A stretch of 64,000 nt of DNA from Tetrahymena elliotti 4EA (lineage: Eukaryota; Ciliophora; Oligohymenophorea; Hymenostomatida; Tetrahymenidae), in NCBI GenBank assembly GCA_000231825.2, contig JH720299.1, positions 1,683,848-1,747,847 on the forward strand. The letters run 5' to 3'. The translations under genes were made by a program, and so were the position numbers. The notes under the pieces were generated by a model. The model searched no databases, was not told the DNA's origin, and was given only the letters and a program-made list of their open reading frames with translations. Below, one piece after another: positions 25,142-36,446 of this stretch (position 1 is the first letter of the stretch; each line of letters starts with the position of its first letter).

Positions 25142-28100
25142 TCAATAAACTTTCATGAACTATGAAAGATATTTATGAAGATTAAATTCTCTTATTTCTG
25201 GGTAGTTCTAATTGATAATTTTACTTAAATTTTAAATCCAATATTCAAAAGCCTTAAGAGAGTTCATTTTAAAGTATGAGTAAGCTACTTCTAAGTCATA
25301 ATAAGAGAAAGCAAGTCCTTTGTTTTGGAATGTAAAATGAAGGAAGTAGTCAAGAAATTTAGAGTTTACTAATAAATCTTATTCAGAAACATCTTATGGA
25401 ATTTCTTTGGTTACTATTTTATATTCAACTAAATCTACAAGCTTATAAATCATATCTTAAATATTAACTTATTCCAGATTTTTAAAAAATATGTTTTACT
25501 CTTCTTCTTATTATTCTTGCTTTTCTTTCTTTTGTTCTAAAATTTAATAGACTTTTTACAGTTAATGTTTAATATCTAAAATAAGCGTTTCTCTTCTTAC
25601 TACATCTTCAGGAATTATTTCACTTAACTCCTATCCAAACTTCATCACAAAATCTTTGTTAAATTATATTTTGGAGTTAAGATACTTTTTAATGTTTTGA
25701 TAGTCTCTAAAACCCATAATAAATTAGTCTAAAAATTTGATAAAACTATCAATATTGGCTTCGCCAATACAATCAACAAAAAATTTATTCTTCATAAAAT
25801 GAGATTTTATTTACTGATGGTTTTCTTTTTTATCAAAGTAAAGATCTATACTGTTGATTTTAGACTCTCTAAAGAAGAGTAAACGTATGTTTTCAACTTT
25901 TTAAAGAATAATGTTAATATTCTACCACTCTAATCTCATATCTCGCATTATGTTGAGAAGTATTATTTTAAACATAAAATACTCAAAATTATGAATTTAC
26001 TAAAATTTTTTAAAATCTAAAATTTAAATGAAAACAGATTCATTATGCTCATTCAGTAAGTTCACAGAAAAATCTAAAATCCTTTTTTATATTTCTTCTA
26101 AATAGTAATTGGGTCTGCTCTTCATAGATCCTACTTAAGCCTCAAGGATCTCTTTTTCTAGCAAGTGATTTTCCACTAGCTATTTTAGTAATCTTTTTAA
26201 TATCTCTTCAATGTTGTGAATACCAATACGCTTAACGTTATTTTAAGGGATGAAAAATTTACCATATTCGTCAAAATATTTTGTTATTTCTTTAATAAAA
26301 GAAAAATCTATTCCTATATTAAAGAGAATCTAATTAATTAAATTTTTTGATTTCTCTAAGAATTACTCAGTTAAAACCAAATTTTAAAGACTAGAATCTA
26401 AATCCTCTTATTTAGCTTCTTTTTTGATTTTCTATTATTTACTATTACTTTGATTTTATTTATATTCTTCTTTTACTTTTTCTAAACAAAATAAAAAGTA
26501 TTTTTTCAGAACAAAACCTAAATTAAATGCATTGCTTGTTTAAATACTATTATTAAAAGTCTACTTTAGCTCAGATTCATCATTTGACAATTCTTATATA
26601 AATTTTTCCATAATTAATTAAGCTACGCCTTCACAGGTAATTATATTCTATAAAAACTGTACTTCTTCTTACTCATCTTTCTTTTTCTACTTTTATTAAA
26701 CCTCTCTTGTTTTTTAAGGGCTTGAATCTATTAATTTGGAGAAAACAAATTGATTTTAAATAGAATTAAAATCTGTTAAAGAACCTGCTTATTGATCTAT
26801 ATTAAATAAATTATTTATTTAAAAATATTAATAATATAATCTCTCATTCAAAATATATTTATACTGTAACTCCTCATAAATTAGTATTAATTAATTAATA
26901 ATAAAAATTTTATTATAATACTATTTTTTAGATATTAAAATTAAAAATAATTTTGAAAAAATTTTGAAAAAAAGAATATATTTTGGTAGGGATGGGTGAG
27001 GAATAAATTTGAAAAAATAATAAATTTTATAAATTTACCTATTCGATTAGAGTTTGGTGATTTTAATTCTTCAGCATTATTCAAGCGGCTAGAAATGCCT
27101 AGTTTTAATGAGCTTGATTCAAGCTTTAATAAAGATTCTTGTAGATTTAGCTATCGAACTTTTTTATAGTTTTTATCTTTATTTTAGTTTACCTTTTCTC
27201 TATACTACCAATAATTTATGCTATTCTAAGTATCTGATTGCTATTTTGGTTTGCTGGGCTATTCATCTCCTTCAGTTATTTTACATAAAGTGCTTTATAA
27301 TTGTTATTCTTATTAGATTTTGATTGAATTATCTTTAGGCTCATTGACATGTTTGAAAGCACTAAGAGTAGATGATTTTTTAAGCTAATGGTTAGAATCA
27401 GGTAAAGCAAATTCAGCTTCTTTTATATTTGCTAAAGATGAAGCAGGAAGCTTTGATTACTCAAAATATTCAAGCAAGTCAACTGACCTGTTTGGTTATT
27501 TAATTTTCTTAACCATTTATTTTCTATTTGAGATTAATTCTTAAGTCATTTACTTAATCACCTGTTTATTCTTTTGAATACTAGAATCTAACTATTAAGA
27601 ATTAATCTATATATATGGTAAACGAAACGAAGTTAAAGATTGCTATTCTTTTTTACCAGGGCTATATTCATTATGAGGTGAAGGCAAATCAGTTAAGCTA
27701 CTTCTTTAATTTGGCATATTTTTTTTAAAGAATGGAACTTTATTATCTGATTTGCTATTTGGTGTTTCTAATAAATATGTAATTTTTTTGTTTTCATTAT
27801 TCATTAAGCTGATGTCTTAGAATTGAAAATAATCAGGAATTTTATTGTGATTTAATCTTATAGTGGTAGAATTTTCATTATGTGCTTATTGGTTAAATTG
27901 CTTTGAATCATCCTTTTGATTTGTTTTTTCTGTAAAAAAAAAATTACTCTTACTACCATTTTAAACTGGACTTAAATGGTTTTTCAAGTTAATCAGGTTC
28001 TCTAAACTCTTTTTCTTCTTTTCTACACTAAAGCTATTGTGCATTTATTTCAATTAATATTAAGGCATTTGCTAAATTGGAGATTTTGAAATCTCATTTT

Positions 28101-28314
28101 TCTTATCACTATTCACCTAAGCCAGTAAATTTAGTTTTACTTTAAAATTAGGAGATGGCTGCTGTTAGTTTTTTGAGATTAAACTATTTGAATTCAAAGC
28201 ATTTTACTGAATTAAATTTAATTTCATCTAGCTTGCTAAAATCTATTTTTTTTAGTTACTTAAAGAGCTCTTTGTAGAAGACTAACCTGACAACTCAAAG
28301 TTAAACTATTTCAT
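25142..28314 (-). CDS. uncharacterised 976-residue protein
   Basis: Two exons, 27039-28314 and 25142-26796, are joined by a 242-nt phase-1 intron (GTAAATTT...AATATAG). The total is 2931 nt, ending at TGA 25142-25144. The first ~425 residues (start MKQFNFELSG) are Gln/Asn/Ser/Lys-rich, with no hydrophobic segment and no signal peptide, so probably disordered. The C-terminal ~550 residues are predicted mostly helical with charged, coiled-coil-like stretches (EQKKEKQEQQEEEQ) and several Phe/Tyr-rich helices (DYFLHFTFQNKGLAFSYYD). I do not recognise the family. Its layout (disordered N-terminus, helical C-terminus) resembles the gene at 1835-6218, but I saw no convincing sequence similarity. Probably cytosolic or nuclear. 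Confidence 0.85.
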
Positions 28315-29489
28315 CAAATTTTGACAATCTAACTATATATAAATAACAAGCAGTTTAATTTACAAATATTTGTCTTACTAATTATTATTATTATTTATTC
28401 AAAATAATTAATTGCAAAATAACAAAAATAATGTAAAAGCTTATGATTTATAAAGGTGTAATTATAGTTTAAAGTTTTATTGAGTAGATTGGAGTAAATT
28501 CCAACAATTTTAATTTACACTGAGTAACAACTAATACAAATTATTTATTTCCAAATATCTTTCTCTTATTTTTAAATATTTCTACTAGTAGAATTTTTTT
28601 AATAAAGATTAATATAATTTTATAAAAGACAAATGAAAATAATATGATTACAATTTACATTTTTATTGGATCAAAAAAACTAATTAATATTTTAGTTTAC
28701 AAATTAAGAATGTTTTTATTATTAATACTTACTTATTTTCTATGATACCTTTCTAAAATACATAATTCGAGCTTTGCTGTCTCAATGTAAGAAATCTTGA
28801 TCATCAAAATATTTAAAAATAAAAAAAAGTCACTTATTATTCAATTAAGTTTGAGGTACACTGTTAAGTTAAACTAAAAAAATGAAAAAATAATTAAAAT
28901 TATCTAAATAATTAAAATATTTTCCATTATCTAAATAATTAAAAGTTAAGGGAGTTTTTAAATAACTTACATAAATGCATCTAAAATTTTTTAAACTTAG
29001 TGTTTAAAAAAATATAAATAAGCATTAATGAAGAATAATTTTTTTATTTTCTTTAATTTATTTAGTTTTTCAATTTTTAAATTTCTTTGATGAAGTAAGT
29101 TTTTGATCTCTTTGTTTAAAAATTCATTAATGAAGGACCTAAATAATATTGTTTTGGATCTTTTTGCTGAAATTAATTTATATTGTAATTGTTAAAAAGA
29201 ATAAATGGATGTTTTAAAGTAACATAACAAAGTTTTAACTTATTTTTAATTAAAAAGCAAAATAATAAAGATATTTTTATTTGATAATTTATCTTTAACT
29301 TTTAAAACAATTAAATTGAAAGGATTTAAAATTAATTTATTGCAAGTTATCTTTTAGATGATTCATTCAATTAAAAAAATTTCTTTCTTAAGCTTCAATA
29401 AAAATTTGACAAATTTATTGGAGTAATTTATTAAAAAAGAGCAAAGTATTTGACAGATAAATGTGATCTATATAATTTGTTTTATTTTT
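28315..29489. other. intergenic spacer
   Basis: AT-rich spacer between two minus-strand genes. Nothing beyond expected 5' and 3' untranslated sequence was recognised. Confidence 0.5.
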
Positions 29490-32400
29490 TCAATTTAGAT
29501 TTGGAGTGTTTTTGCTTTATTTTATTAAAGGTTTGTGAAAAGATGAAACTGTAGTGAATTTTGTTTGATCTTCTCTTAAGAAAGCAGTTGTTGGATTGTT
29601 ATATTGAGGCTTTTCTTGCTTTTCTTGAGGTTGAGAAACAGATGAATTTATAGGGATAGATAGTTTTTAAATGCATTTTTGTTAAGCAGTTATTGACTTT
29701 TTTGTTTGTAAAGAAGATTTTATATTGGCTATATCACTAGCTTTGACGAATCCAAAATTAGTGTAATTGCTACTATTGTTTGTTTTTTGGGATTCATCGC
29801 TTTCATTCATGCTTTTATATTTATTGTTGAAATTTTATGAGCCAGATACTCCATTTTTATAATAAGTGTTTTCTTGAGAGAATTAACTGTTTTATGATAA
29901 AGATCCTAATTTTGTAGGATTCTTACTTGTTAGCTCTTTGAATTAAGCTTTTGTTATGGGTAAACAATCATAGTTATCATAATACTCTTCTCCGAAATTA
30001 TTTTCATAAAGATCTTCTTCTTATCCATACTTTTAGATGAGATTTTTTTAATCTTTACTTTTAGAAAATAGGCATTTTTGACTCTGAAAAGAATCATCTG
30101 ATTCAGATTTATTAAAATAGTCATTGCTTACTTACTTTAAAATTTAATTGTTGAAAGGAGGTTTAATATTTGATTAGCTAAGATTCAACTGAGATTCTTA
30201 GTTTGAAGATGGAATTGATTTACTAGCAATTGAGCATGCTTCCTATTTATCTTGCCTAGCATTGTAAAGAATTTTTAAAACTCCTTCTAATTGTTTATTT
30301 TAGATATCTATTTGTATGATTTCTCCTTATAAAGGATAGTATATTATCATGAATTTTATTTTGTTTGTCTTCCAGGCGCTTTAAAGTATCTAAGTTTTAG
30401 CTTGTAATTCTATGATGTCTTCTGGTTTTAATAACTATTATTGCTGAAATCTTATCTCAAAAATAGTATCTTCAGTAATAAGATCATAATCAGCTTTTAT
30501 TTAATAAGCTTCATCATAAATTGTTTAGTTCACTTGGGGTATTTCTCCTCCTTTTGGAGTCTTCTTTAGTACTTCAGGTATGAAAGCCTTTTTGCTATTT
30601 TTTAAAATATTTTTATTCATTTCAAAATGCTTAAAAGCATCATCTTTATGCAAAAGCCTTTTTCTTTAGTTAAAAATACTTTAGCACATAGAAACATTAA
30701 ATATGCTTTTAAGTATTTCATCTGATTTTTACTTTCTGTCTTAAAATTAAATCAAAGACTTAAATATTTCATCTCTTTTTTTTGGATCTTGAATGTATTG
30801 GCTGCTTAAGAGATTTTAGTCAATAGAATAAATGAAACTATTAGCTTAATTGTGCTCCAAATTACTGAAGCTAGTTTCTGAAAATAAAACTCCTTAGCAA
30901 TATTTATTATTGAATGCCATAGCTATTTCTTCATCATCACCTTAATCAAATTTTGTACTTTTTGATTTACTATTAACTGATGAAGTATCTTTTCCACTTA
31001 GCATAGAACTGTATTCTTCTCCTATACATCTAATCAAATAAGATTTAAAAAACTAAGCAAATTCAGGAACTAAATTATTTTCAACAATATATTAACCTAA
31101 TTTGCATTTAAAGTGAATCTAAAAAACATCTTTTTTTAAATCTAAAAATCCTTAATTTCTAAGCTGCTCATAATGGTCTTTAGTTAAAAATTCAATTAAT
31201 TCTGTTAATATTATTGTTTTGCTTTTTATTTTATCAATTGTTCTCATTTTTTCTGTACATTTTTATTATTCACTTATCCAAGGTTGCGTATATCCAGTAT
31301 AGAGATCAGACTTAACTTAAGCCACAAATCTTGTCATGTTCTAGTTATTTTTACTCCATACAAAACTCATGAGCAATTTCTTTTTAGCTCTTGTTACTGC
31401 TACATAAAATATTCTTCTCTCCTCTTCCTCTTCTTTTTCTTTGTTAGTACCTTTTTAAAATCTTTAGTTCCAAAAAAGCTTATTTTAAATTAATAAAATT
31501 AAATATTACCTGGAAAATAATCATCATTCAACCCAATTAAAAAGACAACATCCCATTCTAAACCCTTTGATTTGTGGATAGTTGTTAGAGTTACTTTTTA
31601 TTCTGAGCTGCTATTTTTAAATTTAAGTTTAGTATTCTTTTCTTTGTTGTCTGAAATGTGGGCTACATAAGGAATTCTTCCATTAAAATCTGTATTTTTT
31701 TTCAAAGAACTTTTTTAACTTTTACTTTAACTGCTTTTGCCATTATTATTTTAACTGTCTTCATCAATATTAATAACAACTTCTTCCTTACCTACCGAAG
31801 GTTTGCTTCTTTAATTATTATATATTTCAAGTGATTCCTCTAAAAATTATAAAGGTTTATTTGTTCGACTCAAAACTGCGATCTAATCAAAACTGTATCC
31901 ACTTTCAATTAATTCTTTGATATGAGAAATAATTGACTCATTTTACTCATTGATATTCATATACTTTGTAAATTCTGGAGCTTAAATATTACCTTAATTA
32001 TTTGGAGCAAATGAAGTCATCTTCATTTTATATCCATAATCAGATTTTGAATTCTCTAAAACACAATTAGCAAAGTTCACAATATATTCTGTTGATCTAT
32101 AATTACATGTTAAGTAATGTTTCTGTATATCAGGAAAATCTTAATCAACGGCTGAAGTGCTATTATGTAATTTAGCCTCTCGAAACCCATAAATATTCTA
32201 TGCATCATCTCCTATAAAAGTAATAATTGTATTTTCACTAGCAAAAATCTTGAGCATTTCATATTCATCTGGATTTATATCCTGGAATTCATCAAAGAAA
32301 ATGTAATCAAATTAGCTCACAATTTTATTCCTAAACATTTTATCTTTCTTCATGAGCTAAACAACTTTTGTTGTATATTCCTTGACATAAAGCTAATCAA

Positions 32401-32782
32401 CATTAAATTATTTAGACTATGTTACCCAGAGCTTGCTTAATTTATCTATATTATTTACAGTGATAAGCTTTTCTACCTTTTCAGAAACAAGCTAATTTAA
32501 TTTCTACTTGACATTTTTGGCTGCATCTACATTGAAAGCTGTAATCAATATTTTATTAGGATTTACATTCTCCTTTTCAATTAAATATTTCACTCTACAT
32601 AGAATAGTTGTTGTTTTTCCAGAACCTGCACATGCTTTAATCTGCATATGGTTTTTTTTATCTTCATAAATAATCTTTTCTTATTCCTCATTTGGCTTAA
32701 TCTCTAACCCACTCTTTAGCTTGAAATCTAGCTTTTTTTTACTATTTGACTTAAAAAAGTTTGTAATTTATCCCTATTGCAT
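29490..32782 (-). CDS. UvrD/Rep-type superfamily 1 DNA helicase with an N-terminal PIP-box-like motif
   Basis: Two exons, 31510-32782 and 29490-31450, with a 59-nt phase-1 intron; the sum is 3234 nt, 1077 residues. The start is fixed by an in-frame TGA just upstream. Helicase motifs in order: Q-motif-like PNEEQEKII (30-38), Walker [10 protein letters not shown] (51-59), Walker B FFDEFQD, motif III GDDAQNIYGFR, motif IV-region [10 protein letters not shown], motif [16 protein letters not shown], and motif [17 protein letters not shown] across the splice. All key residues for ATP hydrolysis are present. This is the family of UvrD, Rep, Srs2 and FBH1, 3'-5' translocases that unwind DNA or strip Rad51 filaments. 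Residues 3-10 (QGQITNFF) fit the PCNA-interacting consensus QxxhxxFF. The last ~450 residues are Ser/Gln/Asn-rich with no recognised domain. A nuclear DNA-repair or replication role is inferred from the family. Confidence 0.93.
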
Positions 32783-33406
32783 CTATCAAAGTTCTGCGCA
32801 GCCCAATCTCTAAATATTTTTATTTAACAAACTATTTATTAGAATTATCAAAAATATATTAATTATGAGCAGAGGCTTGCTAGATAGACTAATAACTAGG
32901 TCTATATTTTATATATATTTAATAGTAAACTTTTGAAATATTAAGCGCGGCTAATATCAGCAAATTGAAAATTAAATCAATAATTAACAGTAAAATAATT
33001 CTTTTCCTTTCCACTTTTCCACTGAAAATATTTTTTTCTAACTAATATAAAGTTTTATTATTTTAATTAAAAATAACAATTTTAAGATTTTATGCTACAA
33101 ATTTACCTTAAAGTTTGTGTCAAATTTAACTTGCTATTTATTTCTTTCTTTCCTTATTGTCTAATGATTTCTTAACAAAATTTAGAACTCATTTCACTAT
33201 TTTTTGAAAATTTAATTACATCCAAAAACAAACTGGTTTTCTTTAAATGTATTTTTCTCTTATTTCTTTTCTCTCAAACTAAAACCAAAATAAACTTGAG
33301 GCTTTTTTTAAAATTTCATTTTCTCTACAATAATGTAGAAAATAAAGATTTTATTTTTAAATTTAAAAAGCAGCTAATTTATTTAAGTAGTAGTAAATAA
33401 GAATAG

Positions 33407-33531
33407 GAAAACTTTGTTTGATATTTTTAGTTTTTTTTAAGAAAACTTTGATGTTTTTAGTTTTTTTTAAGAAAACTTTGATGTTTTTAGTTTTTTTCAG
33501 AAAACTTTGATGTTTTTAGTTTTTTTTCTGA
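33407..33531. repeat. 30-bp minisatellite, about four copies
   Basis: Units start at 33421, 33451, 33481 and 33510. Each reads roughly atgtttttag, a run of T, then gaaaactttg. The third copy has lost one base and the fourth is partial. It lies about 0.6 kb upstream of the helicase start. No coding potential; probably replication slippage. Confidence 0.85.
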
Positions 33532-34216
33532 ATATTCGATTGGCTTGTTTTGCAAGTTTTGTTTACATCTAAAGAAGAAGGAAAACATTTTTTCAAAAAG
33601 TATTAAATTTCAGGAAAATTAGAAGATATTCAATAAAATATTAAAATGCTATTATTTCTATCTACTTTCATTCTTTCTATCTATCTTAAATTTTTAATTA
33701 ATTTATTTTTTTGAAGTTTTTAATTAAAATAAAGATATTAATTCATATTGAATTTGATATTTTATTAAATAATAAAAGTATTGATTAAAATAATTTTATT
33801 AATAAATGATTTGATTAGAATTTGAAATAATCAAGAGTAAACAATGTGAGGAATTGTGTTTAAATATTAATTTAAATGATAGCAATTAAAAATGATAGAA
33901 TAATAAAATTAATAAATTTTTTGCCAGCAAATTTGTGATATTTGTTGTATCTTATAGCTACATAAATTGATTTGATTGGCTCTTTTTAATTTTAGTTAAA
34001 TATTGTCATTTATCTCTAAGAAGTTAAGTAGTTGATGTATTTAGCTAGAAATGATTGAAGTTAAGTTTAATTAATATCTTATTATACTAATTAAGATAAA
34101 ATTTAGTAGAGTTTGAGCCAGAATACTCATATAAAAACTACTAATGATGTCATTTAGCAATTTTTTACATATGACATTTTTACATTCAGTTTCTTGCATT
34201 TTAATTCTATTAGAAT

Positions 34217-34414
34217 TCAATTCTACAGGTTTAAAATGATTATTTGGAACAATCTAAGTAAAAATTCAAGCTTAAATTAAATGAGCAACATCATTTTTTC
34301 ATAAGACAAGTCTTTTATAAATTTTAAAGATTGATTGATATCAATTCTTAAATTGATCATTAGTTGTGCAATAAATTCTTTCTTCTTAAAAGATAGTTTT
34401 ATTGAAACATACAT
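34217..34414 (-). other. possible coding fragment (65 codons)
   Basis: A minus-strand frame from ATG 34412-34414 to TGA 34217-34219 reads MYVSIKLSFKKKEFIAQLMI and continues with a coding-like mix of charged and hydrophobic residues. In this code long open frames arise easily in AT-rich DNA, so the evidence is weak. It could be an exon of an unresolved small gene together with 35202-35447, or a relic. Confidence 0.25.
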
Positions 34415-35201
34415 GATTTATTCATTCAGAAAAAAATTTTACATTTGGATATCTCAGAAGGATAAGATAAAGAAAATCAATTAAATTTTAAGTAAAAGAA
34501 GTCAAAAATAGAGTTTTTGTGAGTTGAATGTTGGTGTTTTTGTTTATTTGAATTGAAGATAAGTTAAAAGAAAACTAGCTTTACTTTTAAATTTAAAAGA
34601 AATTGAAAAGATCAAAGTGACGAAATAGAAGTTAGTGCGCAATATTTAGATTGTATTTAAGATTTTTTGCTATTTATTTTGAATGTTAAAAGTAAATGTG
34701 TAAATTTAAATATCATAATTTAAGTACTTAATATGAATTTAGTTGCAAATTAATTTCTAGAAATCTTAATAGTATATACTTTAATTTATTGAAATAAAAA
34801 TGCAAATACTTTCTGAATCGAATAGCTTTGCTAATTTCTTTATTTTTTTTGTATTTAAAAAAAGCAAAAACATAGTTAAACCTGAAAAGGGCCTGCTTTC
34901 TTAAAAATTTTGGTTTGCTTTTTGATTATTAGTTTTTCGTTTGTGATTAGATAAAAAGTAAAGATTTAATTTAATCTTGCATTTACATATAAAAAATAAA
35001 TTTAGGTCCATCGATTAGATGTAAATTCTTTTACATATGATAATTAATTAAAAATAAGAGGATGAAGTACATTGAAAAAATAGATAAATAAATGAGTATC
35101 CATTACAATTTGAGAAATAGAGTTTTTGAATAGAAAAGTAATTTTAATCAATTATAGGCTTAATCTTTTATTACAAATATTCAAATACTTGCTTATTTTG
35201 C

Positions 35202-35447
35202 TCACCCTTTGTTACATTCATCAAAACCTGAGGTACCCTTTTATATTTGATTATCTTTTATAATTTCATTCAAAATTCTATTCAGTATAATAAAATCATA
35301 AGTAAATTATTGACGTTTTCTTCATGTATAACTTACCTTTTAATTCATACATGAAGTTGCTTATTTCACATAGTCGATACTGAACAAATTACTATGAAAG
35401 TTAGTTACATCAATATTTATTAATTATATTTTTTTTGATAATGGCAT
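35202..35447 (-). other. possible small two-exon gene or gene relic
   Basis: On the minus strand, ATG 35445-35447 opens a frame (MPLSKKIQLINIDVTNFHSN) that runs 38 codons to a canonical GTAAG donor near 35338. Downstream a coding-like frame (DFIILNRILNEII...GTSGFDECNKG) ends at TGA 35202-35204. I could not find an acceptor that joins the two in phase. Composition is more codon-like than the surrounding DNA. Function unknown. Confidence 0.3.
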
Positions 35448-36446
35448 TATTGTTTTGCTAAAATTCTTTGAATAAATTAAATCTAAGGTTTGATAATGGA
35501 TAAGTATAATAAGGATATTTAAACCCAAGTATTTATAGGAATAATCAAATGAAATTTATTTGTTTGTTAATAAGAAAGAATATTCAATTAATCAATTTAT
35601 CCATAGAAATCAAACCAAAATGAAAGGTGCTCTTTTAATTAATTAAGTAATTAATTAAGTACTTGATTTTTTCTAATTGATGAGATTATGTTTTGATAAG
35701 AAATATTTAGAACTCCTTCTTATCTATTTGCTATGATTATAATTTATTAGATTATTTCATAAAATATAATACATTGTGAAAGAATCATGGATTTACAATT
35801 AAATAATAAATCTATATCCTTAAGACTCAATGCACACTTTAAATTAATTACCAAGCAGGATAAATTTCAAAATTAATATTTATGGAAATTTAATTAAAAC
35901 TAGTTATTTGTGATCACCAGTCAATATTCAAATAAATTTTGTGTCTTTGGAATGTATTTGAAATTCCTTTTTTATCTTAATTTCTGAAATTTGATATGTT
36001 TATTATTTTCATTATATTTTTCTTTTGATTTTTGATTCCTTTTTGTTTAATTTTCTATGAATGTTATTTAGTTTTTGTTTGGATTTTGCTTGTTTTTTTT
36101 ATTAATTTTTCAAAGAAAAAGGAGTTGAATATTAATGAATTTGATTTATGTATTTATTTGGATATCGAAAAAGTAATAATATAATTATACCAAATAAAAG
36201 AAGAAATTTTCTGTAAATTATATAAAAAAAGTAATTTAATAAAAAAGAGTTAAGGGGATTAAGTTTTTGAAAAAATTCAGCAGATTGATTGATTGTTTGC
36301 TAGGAATAAGAAATAAAACTCATAAATAATTGAATCAACAAAGGATCTTTAAAATAAAAATATTTGAATAGAGAAAGCAAAGAGAATATAAATAAATAAT
36401 TTAATAAAAAACAAAAAAAGCTAGCTTTTCTAAATACAAATTTAAA

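Larger units (their letters stand above)
32783..36446. other. long divergent intergenic region
   Basis: Spacer of 3.7 kb between the divergently transcribed helicase gene and the plus-strand gene at 36447. It contains a minisatellite (33407-33531) and two weak minus-strand coding-like fragments (34217-34414, 35202-35447), described separately. The rest is AT-rich without recognisable genes. Confidence 0.5.

Noticed and set aside
25142..28314. Homology between this gene and the gene at 1835-6218
   Set aside because: Both have disordered N-termini and helical C-termini, but no shared motif or ordered residue pattern was found.
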